Origin: an uncultured Collinsella sp. | GTDB taxonomy: Bacteria > Actinomycetota > Coriobacteriia > Coriobacteriales > Coriobacteriaceae | Length of the DNA stretch: 40,192 bases | Direction: 5' to 3' | Assembly: GCA_902470095.1 (NCBI GenBank) | Contig: CABRFG010000008.1 | Coordinates: 1-40,192, forward strand | Part shown: positions 14,717-22,862 of the stretch, piece by piece | Layout of the letters: each line of letters starts with the position of its first letter | How positions within the stretch are numbered: position 1 is the stretch's first letter | Notes under the pieces: model-generated | Seen by the model: the letters and a program-made list of their open reading frames with translations, nothing else | The model's database searches: none | Told to the model about the DNA's origin: nothing | Position numbers and translations under genes: made by a program

Positions 14717-15697
14717 CTACGCGTCCAGAGCGGAGAGGTCGATGCCCAGGGCCTCGGCCATCTCGTCGTTCTTGACGACAACCAGGTCCTTGCTCGAGAG
14801 GTGCTTGATCGGCATATCCTCGGGCTTGGCCTCGCCCTTCAGGATCTTGACGGCCATCTCGCCCGCGGCGTAGCCCAGGTCCTCATAGTTGATGGAGAGG
14901 GTGAACACGCCGCCGGCCTTGCACATGCCCTCCTCGCCGGTCACGTAGGGAAGCTTGTTCTCCTTGCAAATCTGGCCGACCTGCGAAGCGCCCGCGGCGA
15001 TGGTGTTGTCGGTGGGGGAGTACAGCGCGTCGACCTTGCCCACGGCAGACTCGACAACGGACTGGATCTCGTTAGAGCTCGAGACGGTGAAGTCGGTGTA
15101 CTCGAGGCCCAGCTTGTCGAGCTCCTTCTTGGCGGCCTTGATCTGGACGTCGGAGTTGGACTCTGCGGTGCAGTAGAGCAGGCCGACCTTCTTAACGTCG
15201 GGCAGGACCTTCTGCATCATCTCGAGCTGCTCGGCGACCGGGGTGAGGTCGGAAGCGCCCGTGACGTTGGTGCCGGGTTTGTCGTTGTCCTGGACCAGGC
15301 CGGAAGCGGCGTAGTCGGTGATGGCGCAGCCAACGATGGGGATATCGGCCGTGGCGCCGGCGGCAGCCTGCGCGGCGGGCGTAGCGATGGCATAGATCAG
15401 GTCGACGCCGTCGCCTACGAACTTATCGGCAATGGACTTACACGTGGACTGGTCGTTCTGGGCGTTCTTCTGGTCGATCTTGACCTTGAGACCGCTCTTC
15501 TTGATGGCCTTGACGAAGCCGTCGTTGGCGGCATCGAGCGCGGAGTGCTCGGTGAGCTGCAGAACGCCGATGGTGTAGTCGGAACCGGCGGCAGCGGAGC
15601 CGGAACCAGAGTTGCCGCCGCATCCGGCGAGCGGAGCGAGCGCGAGCAGGCCAGCGGAGACAAGAAGGCTCCTGCGGCTGATGGTGATGTCCTTCAT
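14717..15697 (-). CDS. ABC transporter substrate-binding lipoprotein
   Basis: A 326-residue receptor of the PF04392-like (ABC_sub_bind) type. The N-terminus has a lipoprotein signal with an Arg-Arg start region, ISRRSLLVSAGLLALAPLAGC, with the lipobox cysteine at residue 26, then a Ser/Gly/Ala linker. The mature part has YTIGVLQLTEHSALDAANDG, GVDLIYAIATPAAQAA, PIVGCAITDY, KVGLLYCTAESNSDVQ and KVDALYSPTDNTI, typical of the family that includes TrpX. Anchored outside the membrane, it would capture the ligand for the permease and ATPase encoded downstream. The substrate could be an aromatic amino acid, but ligand residues cannot be read by eye. Confidence 0.9.
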   Translation of the reverse strand: MKDITISRRSLLVSAGLLALAPLAGCGGNSGSGSAAAGSDYTIGVLQLTEHSALDAANDGFVKAIKKSGLKVKIDQKNAQNDQSTCKSIADKFVGDGVDLIYAIATPAAQAAAGATADIPIVGCAITDYAASGLVQDNDKPGTNVTGASDLTPVAEQLEMMQKVLPDVKKVGLLYCTAESNSDVQIKAAKKELDKLGLEYTDFTVSSSNEIQSVVESAVGKVDALYSPTDNTIAAGASQVGQICKENKLPYVTGEEGMCKAGGVFTLSINYEDLGYAAGEMAVKILKGEAKPEDMPIKHLSSKDLVVVKNDEMAEALGIDLSALDA

Positions 15698-15856
15698 ATC
15701 ATTACCCCCAGTATAAAAATGGCTGGAAACACTGCACTAGGAAAAAGTGCAAGTGGGACTATAGTAACGCCGATGTCCATTTTTACAATAACCTGGCGAG
15801 TTTTTTAATACTGAACCGGATGGGCGGTGCTGAGGAACGACGGACGGTAACGAGGC

Positions 15857-16645
15857 TTACGCTGCGGGTGCGGTGCTGTCTTCTTCGTCTAGCGCGGCAA
15901 AGAGTTTCTTGCCGTCGAGCAAACGCGTGCTGACGTTTCTCATGCGGCTGACCTCAACGGTGCGCAGGGTGTCGTCGGCGCCTCGGGCGTCGTAGACCGT
16001 TCCCAGCAGATACGAGACGCCGTCGCGCTGCCTGATGGCAAAGGGCCGGACCGTCATCCGCACCACCTCGATTTCGCCCCGGGTCAGGACATTTGTGATA
16101 TCAAAGCTGACAGTTGTTCCATGGTCGATGGCCTGTTCGACGAGCTCGCACGTGTCGATACGCTTGGCGTGCGGACGCGTTGTCTTGACGGGCGCGTCGT
16201 TGGCGGCCGGTGCCGGTTCGGGCATATCGAGATAGTCGCGAACATCGGCGCTCGCCATGGCGACCAGGTGCTGTGCCATGCTCTTTCGAATGGCTATGGG
16301 AGTCGACCGGTTGCGCATGACCATGCCGTGGAGCCGTATGATCTCTTCGTCAGCAAGCGGGCGGGTGAGGAGCCGATAGCCCACGCCGCGCTTATAGTCG
16401 ATTTCGTATCCGGCGTGACGAAGTGCGGATATCGAGGTATAGATGCTGCGGCGTGCCGCCGAGATGGGCATGCGGGCGGGGTCGTTGGGATGGGCGAGGA
16501 GCTCGACCAGCTCGTCGGAAAGCAGCGCCTTGTCCTCGCCGGTGTTCTCGCTCAAGAGCTGCAGGATGCGTACGGCACGATAGGCTGCCATCGAGGCGGA
16601 GCCCCTGGTCGTGGTCTCGTAGTTTTCAACAACGGCTTCGGTCAT
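15857..16645 (-). CDS. HTH/WYL-type transcriptional regulator
   Basis: A 262-residue protein in the DeoR/YafY-like class of ligand-responsive regulators. Residues about 18-95 form a winged helix domain (AAYRAVRILQLLSENTG..., SIYTSISALRHAGYEIDYKR GVGYRL). A middle part follows, then a C-terminal WYL-like region (VVRMTVRPFAIRQRDGVSYLLGTVYDA...LRTVEVSRMRNV). The start at 16645 has AAAGGA 10 nt upstream; a GTG at 16654 overlaps that site. It is upstream of the ABC transporter on the same strand but 160 nt away, so it may or may not control it. The C-terminal end (EEDSTAPAA) is unstructured. Confidence 0.8.
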   Translation of the reverse strand: MTEAVVENYETTTRGSASMAAYRAVRILQLLSENTGEDKALLSDELVELLAHPNDPARMPISAARRSIYTSISALRHAGYEIDYKRGVGYRLLTRPLADEEIIRLHGMVMRNRSTPIAIRKSMAQHLVAMASADVRDYLDMPEPAPAANDAPVKTTRPHAKRIDTCELVEQAIDHGTTVSFDITNVLTRGEIEVVRMTVRPFAIRQRDGVSYLLGTVYDARGADDTLRTVEVSRMRNVSTRLLDGKKLFAALDEEDSTAPAA

Positions 16646-16821
16646 AGCGCCCACGTCCTTTCCTTTTTTGGTGATGGCAGATCAGAGCCTAGGGCGCGAA
16701 GCCTGGCCAAGGACGCGTGACGCCTTGGACGGTCGATGGTTGCCGGCAAACGGCGGGTCGAGTTTTCAACAACCCTGCCTAACTGACCAAAACCTTGCCA
16801 AAAGCTTGACGGACGCTGTTG

Positions 16822-16854
16822 AAAAAAGCGCCTCTCGGCTTGCCGAGAGGCGCT
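16822..16854 (-). terminator. Rho-independent terminator of asnS
   Basis: A perfect 12-bp stem (16827-16838 with 16843-16854) with loop CTTG is followed on the minus strand by six T (16822-16827). It lies 40 nt beyond the asnS stop. The 16655-16821 stretch towards the WYL gene contains only an inverted repeat of TTTTCAACA/TGTTGAAAA around 16763 and 16818. Confidence 0.92.
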
Positions 16855-16893
16855 GGCGCGATGTGCTGTAATGCGTTGGATGCGCTATGGAGA

Positions 16894-18297
16894 TTAGAAG
16901 TCGGCGTTGCCCACGGTGCGCGGGTGCGGCAGGACGTCGCGGATGTTGCCCACGCCGGTGAGGTACATCACCAAGCGCTCGAAGCCCAGACCGTAGCCGG
17001 CGTGCTTGCAGGAACCGTAGCGGCGCAGGTCAAGGTAGTACTTGTACTGCTCGGGATTCATACCCAGGTCCTTGATGCGGGCCTCGAGCAGATCCAGGCG
17101 CTCCTCGCGCTGTGAGCCGCCGATAATCTCGCCGATACCGGGAACCAGGCAGTCGGCGGCGGCGACGGTCTTGCCGTCCTCGTTCATGCGCATGTAGAAG
17201 GCCTTGATCTCGGCCGGGTAGTCGGTTACGAAGGTCGGGCGCTTAAAGTGCTCCTCGGTCAGGAAACGCTCATGCTCGGTTTGCAGGTCGATGCCCCAGC
17301 TGACGGGGTAATCAAACTTGTGGCCAGCAGCGACTGCCTGCTCCAGGATCTCGACGGCCTCGGTGTAGGTAACGCGGGCAAAGTCGGAGTTTGCCACGTG
17401 GTCCAGGCGCTCGACCAGGCCCTTGTCCACAAACTTGTTGAGCATATTGAGCTCGTCGGGGCAGGTGGCCATAACGTCCTTAAGGACGTACTTGAGCATG
17501 GCCTCGGCGTTATCCATGTAGTCGTTGAGGTCGGCAAATGCCATCTCGGGCTCAATCATCCAAAACTCGGCGGCGTGGCGCGTGGTGTTGGAGTTTTCGG
17601 CGCGGAAGGTGGGGCCAAAGGTGTACACGTCGCCAAAGGCCATGGCAAAGTTCTCGGCATTGAGCTGGCCGGACACGGTGAGGCTCGCATGCTTACCAAA
17701 GAAGTCCTGGCTCCAGTCGACCTCGCCGGACTCGGTGAGGGGCGGGTTTTTGGGGTCGAGCGTGGTCACGCGGAACATCTCGCCGGCGCCCTCGCAGTCA
17801 CTCGTGGTGATGATGGGGGTGTTGACGTAGACAAAGCCCTGCTCCTGGAAGAAGCGGTGGATGGCGGCAGCCGCGACAGAGCGGATGCGGAACACGGCGC
17901 GGAACAGGTTGGTGCGCGGGCGCAGGTGCTGCTGGGTGCGCAGGAACTCGACGGTTGCGCGCTTCTTCTGCAGCGGGTAATCCGGGGCGCTGACGCCCTC
18001 GACCTCGATGGAGGTGGCAGAAAGCTCGAAGGGCTGGGGTGCATCGGGGGTCAGCTTGACGGTGCCGGTGCAGATGAGGGCGGCCGAGACGTTTTGATGG
18101 GCGATCTCGTCGTAGTTGTCGAGCGCCTCGCGGTTCATGACGACCTGCAGGTCGCGGAAGCAGCTGCCGTCGTTGAGCGTAACAAAGCCAAAGTTCTTCA
18201 TGTCGCGGACGGACTTGACCCAGCCGGCAACGGTGACGGTCTGGCCACCGAGCGACTCGGCATCGGCATAGAGCTGCGCGATTTTGGTGCGGTTCAC
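16894..18297 (-). CDS. asnS: Asparaginyl-tRNA synthetase
   Basis: AsnRS charges tRNA-Asn with asparagine. The protein (467 residues from the GTG at 18297) has the N-terminal OB-fold anticodon-binding domain (TVTVAGWVKSVRDMKNFGFVTLNDGS) and the class IIb catalytic core. Motif 2 is FRAENSNTTRHAAEFWMIEPE, which is AsnRS-type, not AspRS; motif 3 is GYGLGFERLVMYLTG. Start choice is uncertain: GGGAGG lies just 4 nt before the GTG at 18297, whereas ATG codons at 18309 and 18333 have no ribosome site. Family proteins begin about 20-25 residues before GWV, which fits the GTG. Monocistronic, with its own strong terminator. Confidence 0.95.
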   Translation of the reverse strand: MNRTKIAQLYADAESLGGQTVTVAGWVKSVRDMKNFGFVTLNDGSCFRDLQVVMNREALDNYDEIAHQNVSAALICTGTVKLTPDAPQPFELSATSIEVEGVSAPDYPLQKKRATVEFLRTQQHLRPRTNLFRAVFRIRSVAAAAIHRFFQEQGFVYVNTPIITTSDCEGAGEMFRVTTLDPKNPPLTESGEVDWSQDFFGKHASLTVSGQLNAENFAMAFGDVYTFGPTFRAENSNTTRHAAEFWMIEPEMAFADLNDYMDNAEAMLKYVLKDVMATCPDELNMLNKFVDKGLVERLDHVANSDFARVTYTEAVEILEQAVAAGHKFDYPVSWGIDLQTEHERFLTEEHFKRPTFVTDYPAEIKAFYMRMNEDGKTVAAADCLVPGIGEIIGGSQREERLDLLEARIKDLGMNPEQYKYYLDLRRYGSCKHAGYGLGFERLVMYLTGVGNIRDVLPHPRTVGNADF

Positions 18298-18404
18298 GTA
18301 TCCTCCCATAACGGTTGAATGATAGTTATCCATACAGTTCAATATTCTAGCAGCTCGGTTCATTTGGGCTATACAGATAAGGCATTGGCGGGATGGTTTT
18401 CAAA

Positions 18405-18440
18405 CGAAAAGCGCCCGCGGCCAAATGGTCGCGGGCGCTT
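18405..18440 (-). terminator. Rho-independent terminator of the IIA-Glc gene
   Basis: An 11-bp perfect stem (18409-18419 with 18430-18440), extendable by three inner pairs, is followed on the minus strand by TTTTCG. It lies 39 nt beyond the stop of the PTS gene. Confidence 0.85.
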
Positions 18441-18478
18441 GGCGTGGTGCCTTTTGGCTGTGTGGCGCGGGGGCCTGG

Positions 18479-19042
18479 CTACTTGGTCTTGGCTACCAGC
18501 AGCGGGTCGCCCAGCTTGACGAGCGGGTTGCCGCCGATAAGCGTTCCAGACTCGCCGACATGGTCGATGCTCTTAAGACGATCGAGCTCGGAGACGATGA
18601 CGGTCACGATATCCTCGTGGCCGGCGGCCTTGATGGCCTCGCGGTCGAAGCTGATGAGCGGCTGGCCCGCCTTGACCACATCGCCCATCTCGACAAAGCG
18701 GGCAAAACCCTTGCCGTTCATTTCCACGGTGCCCAGGCCAACATGGATGAACACGCGAAGACCGTCCTCGGTGATCATGCCAATGGAGTGGTTGGTGACG
18801 GTGGTGGCGCCGATGCGGCCGTTGGCGGGCGCATAGATGGTGCCGGTAATGGGCTCGATGCCATAGCCCTGGCCAAGCATGCCCGAGGCGATCGTCTCGT
18901 CGGGAACCTCGTTCAGGTTGACGAGCACGCCGTTGACGGGGGCATAGATGACGCCTTCGCGGGTGGCGAAGCTTGCTGCGGGCGGAACGGACGCCTCGCC
19001 GGTCGAGGTGAAGGTGGACTTAAGCGAATCGAGCAGACCCAT
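18479..19042 (-). CDS. crr: PTS glucose-type IIA component
   Basis: A stand-alone EIIA-Glc-like protein (187 residues) that passes phosphate from HPr to a sugar-specific IIB domain and can regulate carbon use. The fold runs from VIYAPVNGVLVNLNEVPD to GTLIGGNPLVKLGDPLLVAK. The two active-site histidines are H85 (TNHSIGM) and H100 (FIHVGLGTVEM), the latter the phosphorylated one by analogy to E. coli H75/H90. The start at 19042 has GGAGG 5 nt upstream; another ATG 4 codons upstream overlaps it. The promoter region carries a LacI/GalR-like palindrome. No IIB/IIC partner is nearby, so it serves permeases elsewhere. Confidence 0.93.
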   Translation of the reverse strand: MGLLDSLKSTFTSTGEASVPPAASFATREGVIYAPVNGVLVNLNEVPDETIASGMLGQGYGIEPITGTIYAPANGRIGATTVTNHSIGMITEDGLRVFIHVGLGTVEMNGKGFARFVEMGDVVKAGQPLISFDREAIKAAGHEDIVTVIVSELDRLKSIDHVGESGTLIGGNPLVKLGDPLLVAKTK

Positions 19043-19089
19043 AGTTGCCTCCAACTAAAATAGGCGCATATCGCGCGTTTGGTTTGCCG

Positions 19090-19123
19090 GAAACGTTTCA
19101 TATGTGTTTCGCGGCTTGGTCAA
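19090..19123 (-). promoter_or_regulatory. Promoter of crr with LacI/GalR-like operator
   Basis: On the minus strand TTGACC (19118-19123) is followed after 15 bp by TATGAA (19097-19102). Overlapping the -10 is the perfect 10-bp palindrome GAAACGTTTC (19090-19099), which matches the core of LacI/GalR-family operators (CG-centred, GAAA/TTTC arms). The spacing is short, so the promoter call is moderate, but the operator position suits repression. Confidence 0.5.
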
Positions 19124-19239
19124 CGCCCCCTATTCTACGCTGCTCAGCGATACCTCTGAACTGGGAATATGTGATATATCAGTTGAAGGGAAACTTATTG
19201 CTGGAGTGTTTCTGTGCCACGGGTTCAAGTGGGGTACGC

Positions 19240-19267
19240 TTGAAGGCGAAAAACAAGGGCGCATAAT
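19240..19267 (+). promoter_or_regulatory. Promoter of the alpha/beta hydrolase gene
   Basis: TTGAAG (19240-19245), a 16-bp spacer and CATAAT (19262-19267) lie just upstream of the ATG at 19288, which has GAAGGGAG as ribosome site. The transcript leader would be only about 15 nt. Confidence 0.6.
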
Positions 19268-19287
19268 TTTGCGCGAAGGGAGCACAT

Positions 19288-20190
19288 ATGATTGTCGAGA
19301 ACCGCGCGCTGTGGGGCGAGGAGCCGACCGAGGAATATCCGGCGACGTTTACGTATTTGGGTGCCGAGCCGCTGCCCGATAAACCGAATGGCCGCCGCCC
19401 TGCCGTGATTATCTGCGGCGGAGGTGCGTTTACGCATATCGCTCCGCATGAGCAGGATCCCGTGGCGTTTGCGTTTTTGGATCACGGTTACCAGGCCTTT
19501 GTACTCAACTATGTTACGAGTTCTACAGGTGACGTGGGCTTTCCGCACCCCCAGGCAGATCTTGCCAAGATGGTCGCCACGGTGCGCGCGAATGCCGACG
19601 AGTGGCATGTCGATCCCAAGCGCGTGTGCGTCGTGGGCTTCTCGGCGGGCGGCATGATCTGCGCTTCGCTGGCAACGCAGTGGAAGACCGGCCCCTTCGC
19701 GGCACTTGCCGGGGCGCGTCCGGACGACATTCGTCCCGATGCCGTGGTGCTGGGTTATCCATTGCTCGACTTTGCCTATGTGCGCGACATGCAGACGCGC
19801 GATCCGCGCATTGACTTGCGTGTGCCCAAGACGGGCGGCAAGACGGGGCGCGATCTGCTCAACGACTACCTGTCGATGGTGACGGGTGGCGAGGCAACTG
19901 ACGAGCATTTGGCCGATATCTGCCCCACCACACATGTTTCGCGCCAGATGCCGCCGACCTTTGTGTGGGGCGTGTCCGACGACAAGACGGCGCCGATCGC
20001 GCAGGTCTACCCGTTTGCGCAGCGCATGGCCGAGGAAGGCGTCGCATGCGAGATGCACGTCTTTGACCAGGGCGGCCACGGCCTTTCGCTCGGCAACGCC
20101 AACACCGCGGTCGACAACGAGGACAAGCAAGTGGCGGTCCGTCCTTGGATTCGCCTAGCCTTCCGCTTCCTGGAGCGCCACGGTTTCTAG
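19288..20190 (+). CDS. Alpha/beta hydrolase (esterase/lipase family)
   Basis: A 300-residue serine hydrolase resembling the acetyl-esterase/BD-FAE type. Residues 40-48 (VIICGGGAF) give the oxyanion-hole HGG-like segment, S119 is in the nucleophile elbow GFSAGG, D231/D232 in GVSDDKTAP are the acid candidates, and H264 in GGHGLS completes the triad. No signal peptide, so probably cytoplasmic. Likely activity is deacetylation of a sugar or hydrolysis of a small ester, but the substrate cannot be told. It is divergent from crr and followed at once by an 11-bp hairpin. Confidence 0.85.
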   Translation: MIVENRALWGEEPTEEYPATFTYLGAEPLPDKPNGRRPAVIICGGGAFTHIAPHEQDPVAFAFLDHGYQAFVLNYVTSSTGDVGFPHPQADLAKMVATVRANADEWHVDPKRVCVVGFSAGGMICASLATQWKTGPFAALAGARPDDIRPDAVVLGYPLLDFAYVRDMQTRDPRIDLRVPKTGGKTGRDLLNDYLSMVTGGEATDEHLADICPTTHVSRQMPPTFVWGVSDDKTAPIAQVYPFAQRMAEEGVACEMHVFDQGGHGLSLGNANTAVDNEDKQVAVRPWIRLAFRFLERHGF

Positions 20191-20216
20191 TTACGCGGTT
20201 TTACCAAACCGCGTAA
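20191..20216 (+). terminator. Hairpin directly after the hydrolase stop codon
   Basis: A perfect 11-bp stem TTACGCGGTTT/AAACCGCGTAA (20191-20201 with 20206-20216) with loop TACC starts at the base after the stop codon. It has no T tract, so it could be a weak terminator or stabiliser. The rest of the gap to the feoAB promoter holds nothing else. Confidence 0.5.
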
Positions 20217-20257
20217 CCAGCCGACGCTGCAAGCCCGCCAGAGCGGCAATCTGTTAA

Positions 20258-20330
20258 TTGAACGTCACTGTGTGTTCGCGCTATCATGCATGGTTAAAAT
20301 TGGTTAGCCATGGCAAACGGTTAGCCATGG
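20258..20330 (+). promoter_or_regulatory. Promoter and repeated operator-like sites of feoAB
   Basis: TTGAAC (20258-20263), an 18-bp spacer and TATCAT (20282-20287) form a good promoter. Just downstream the 12-mer GGTTAGCCATGG occurs twice (20302-20313 and 20319-20330, 17 bp apart), with a further GGTTA at 20292. The first copy lies in a 16-bp near-palindrome (20303-20318, one mismatched pair). GGTTAGCC resembles the half-site of DtxR/IdeR iron boxes (TTAGGTTAGSCTAA). Sites covering the transcription start would fit iron-dependent repression; the regulator identity is inference. Confidence 0.5.
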
Positions 20331-20377
20331 TGAACATAAATGCAACGCCCTGTGGGCGCCGGGGGAGGAACACGGAC

Positions 20378-22738
20378 GTGAAGCTCGATACACTCGAGAT
20401 TGGAAAGGACGCCGTTGTCGCATCGGTGACATCCGACGATCAGGCGCTTCGACAGCATATTTTGGACATGGGCCTAACACCGGGCACCGAAGTCACCATG
20501 ATGAAGTATGCTCCTATGGGCGACCCGCTCGAGATTCGCCTGCGTGGCTACGAGTTGACGCTGCGCAAGGACGATGCTGCTCGCATCGAGCTCGTGGGTG
20601 TTCACGACACCGATACGGGTCCGCGCGCTAACGCCGCAATCGGCACGACGGAGCACCCGGCCCTGGGAGAGGGGACGTATTCGCCCCGCGCGGCAAAGAC
20701 TGCCGTGCCCGAGGGCGCGCCGCTGCACTTTGCTCTCGCCGGCAACCAAAACTGCGGTAAGACCACGTTATTCAACCAGCTGACGGGCTCCAACCAGCAT
20801 GTCGGTAACTTTCCCGGCGTGACGGTCGACCGCAAAGACGGCACCATCCGCAACCACCCCGAGGCAAGCGTTACCGACCTGCCCGGTATTTATTCGTTGT
20901 CGCCGTATACGGGCGAAGAGATCGTGAGCCGCCAGTTTATCCTGGATGAGCATCCCGACGCCATCATCGATATCATCGACGCTACCAACATCGAGCGCAA
21001 TCTGTACCTGACGCTGCAGCTTATGGAGCTCGATCGCCCCATGGTCATCGCGCTCAACATGATGGACGAGGTGACGGCCAACGGCGGCGCCGTGGACGTC
21101 AACCTGCTCGAGAGCCTGTTGGGCGTGCCCGTTGTCCCCATTAGCGCTGCCCGCAACGAGGGCATCGGCGAGCTGGTGGATCATGCCTTGCACGTGGCGC
21201 GGTTCCGTGAGCGCCCCGGTCGCCTGGACTTCTGTGCGCCCGATGGCTCGGACGGCGGTGCGCTGCATCGTTGCATCCACGGCATTGCCAACCTTATCGA
21301 GGACCATGCCGCGACGGCGCACATTCCCGTGCGTTTTGCGGCGACCAAGCTGGTTGAGGGCGACGAGCTGGTAACCGAGGCACTTCACCTGGACCGTAAC
21401 GAGCTTGACGCCATCGAGCACATCATTACCCAGATGGAGGGCGAGGCCGGCACCGACCGTCTATCTGCGCTGGCCGACATGCGCTTCGGCTTTATCGGCG
21501 ACGTGTGCGGGCGCTGCGTCGTCAAGCCGCACGAGAGCCGCGAGCATGTGCGCTCCGTCAAGATTGACCGCATCCTGACAGGTCGTTACACAGCCATTCC
21601 GGCGTTCCTGGTGATCATGGGCCTCGTCTTTTGGCTGACGTTTGGCGTGATCGGCGCGGCGTTGCAGGGACTTATGGAGGACGGCATCGCTGCCATCATC
21701 GCCTCGGCCGATGCGGGCCTCAAGGCATTCGGAACCAACGACGTGGTGCGCTCGCTGGCTGTCGACGGCGTGCTTACGGGCGTGGGCAGCGTGCTGACCT
21801 TCCTGCCGATTATCGTCGTGCTCTTCTTGTTCCTCTCCATTCTGGAAGACTCCGGCTACATGGCGCGCGTGGCCTTTGTCATGGATAAGGTATTGCGTCG
21901 CTTTGGCCTGTCGGGCCGCAGCTTCGTGCCCATGCTCGTCGGTTTTGGCTGCACCGTGCCGGCTATCATGTCGACCCGTACGCTCCCATCCGAGCACGAC
22001 CGCAAGATGACGGTCATGCTCACGCCGTTCATGAGCTGTTCGGCCAAGTTGCCGGTCTACGGTCTGCTGTGCGGGGCGTTTTTCCCGCAGGCGACAGTTC
22101 CCGCCATGGTCTCGCTCTATCTGATCGGCATTGTGGTCGGTTGCATCGCGGCTTTGGTGCTTAACCGCACGGCATTTAAGGGCGACCCGGTGCCGTTTAT
22201 CATGGAGCTTCCCAACTACCGCCTGCCGAGCGTCAAGACGACGGTGATGCTGGCATGGGATAAGGCCAAGGACTTTATTACCAAGGCCTTTACCATTATC
22301 TTTGCCGCTACGGTGGTCATCTGGTTCCTGCAGACGTTCGATATCCGCTTTAACGTGGTCGCCGATCAGTCGCAGAGCCTACTTGCCGGTCTGGGTAGCA
22401 TTATCGCACCGGCGCTGACGCCGCTTGGGTTTGGCGACTGGCGTGCATCCACGGCGCTCGTCACCGGACTTATAGCCAAGGAGAGCGTCATCTCGACCCT
22501 CACGGTGCTTTTGGGTGCAACCTCGCCCGCGGCACTGTCGACCATGTTTTCGCCGTTTACCGCCTACGTGTTTCTGGTCTTTACGCTGCTGTACCCGCCC
22601 TGCGTGGCGGCAATCGGCGCCGTCAAGAGTGAGCTGGGCGCGCGCTATGCCGTTGCCGTGTTCGCGTTTCAGGTGACGGTCGCCTGGATCGTGGCGTTTG
22701 TCGTGCATTCGGCGGGCATATTGCTGGGGTTGGCTTAG
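20378..22738 (+). CDS. feoB: Fused FeoA-FeoB ferrous iron transporter
   Basis: FeoB imports Fe2+ across the membrane; FeoA is its small SH3-like partner. Here one 786-residue chain carries both. Residues 1-75 are FeoA-like (KLDTLEIGKDAVVASVTSDD, DMGLTPGTEVTMMKYAPMGDPLEIRLRGYEL). After a linker the G domain starts with GNQNCGKTTLFNQLTG (G1, 122-137), DLPGIYSL (G3, 167-174) and NMMDE (G4). The membrane part has the two gate repeats, with the conserved cysteine in GFGCTVPAIMSTRTL and SCSAKLPVYGLL. I chose the GTG at 20378, with GGAGG 9 nt upstream, as it starts exactly at the FeoA domain; upstream in-frame codons overlap the operators. FeoA-FeoB fusions are known in several phyla. Confidence 0.95.
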   Translation: MKLDTLEIGKDAVVASVTSDDQALRQHILDMGLTPGTEVTMMKYAPMGDPLEIRLRGYELTLRKDDAARIELVGVHDTDTGPRANAAIGTTEHPALGEGTYSPRAAKTAVPEGAPLHFALAGNQNCGKTTLFNQLTGSNQHVGNFPGVTVDRKDGTIRNHPEASVTDLPGIYSLSPYTGEEIVSRQFILDEHPDAIIDIIDATNIERNLYLTLQLMELDRPMVIALNMMDEVTANGGAVDVNLLESLLGVPVVPISAARNEGIGELVDHALHVARFRERPGRLDFCAPDGSDGGALHRCIHGIANLIEDHAATAHIPVRFAATKLVEGDELVTEALHLDRNELDAIEHIITQMEGEAGTDRLSALADMRFGFIGDVCGRCVVKPHESREHVRSVKIDRILTGRYTAIPAFLVIMGLVFWLTFGVIGAALQGLMEDGIAAIIASADAGLKAFGTNDVVRSLAVDGVLTGVGSVLTFLPIIVVLFLFLSILEDSGYMARVAFVMDKVLRRFGLSGRSFVPMLVGFGCTVPAIMSTRTLPSEHDRKMTVMLTPFMSCSAKLPVYGLLCGAFFPQATVPAMVSLYLIGIVVGCIAALVLNRTAFKGDPVPFIMELPNYRLPSVKTTVMLAWDKAKDFITKAFTIIFAATVVIWFLQTFDIRFNVVADQSQSLLAGLGSIIAPALTPLGFGDWRASTALVTGLIAKESVISTLTVLLGATSPAALSTMFSPFTAYVFLVFTLLYPPCVAAIGAVKSELGARYAVAVFAFQVTVAWIVAFVVHSAGILLGLA

Positions 22739-22779
22739 TTATTTATTGACGGCGCAACCTCTGTGTATTGAGTTGATTG

Positions 22780-22813
22780 CGGCCCCGCATCTGTACTGAC
22801 GGATGCGGGGCCG
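22780..22813 (+). terminator. Terminator-like hairpin after feoAB
   Basis: A perfect 12-bp GC-rich stem (22780-22791 with 22802-22813) lies 42 nt after the feoAB stop. It is followed by TTGCTATATAAT, so the T tract is poor; termination may be incomplete or factor-dependent. Confidence 0.6.
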
Positions 22814-22825
22814 TTGCTATATAAT
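22796..22825 (+). promoter_or_regulatory. Probable promoter of the MFS gene
   Basis: A perfect TATAAT (22820-22825) lies 18 bp after CTGACG (22796-22801). It sits within the right half of the feoAB terminator hairpin and 38 nt before the MFS start codon. Confidence 0.5.
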
Positions 22826-22862
22826 CGCCCACCGCTCAAGATAATCGGAGAGGTTTTCCTAT

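Noticed and set aside
15698..15856. A strong promoter for the ABC importer
   Set aside because: TATACT and TATAGT candidates exist on the minus strand, but neither has an acceptable -35 at normal spacing, so I did not list one. Nothing else is visible in this gap.
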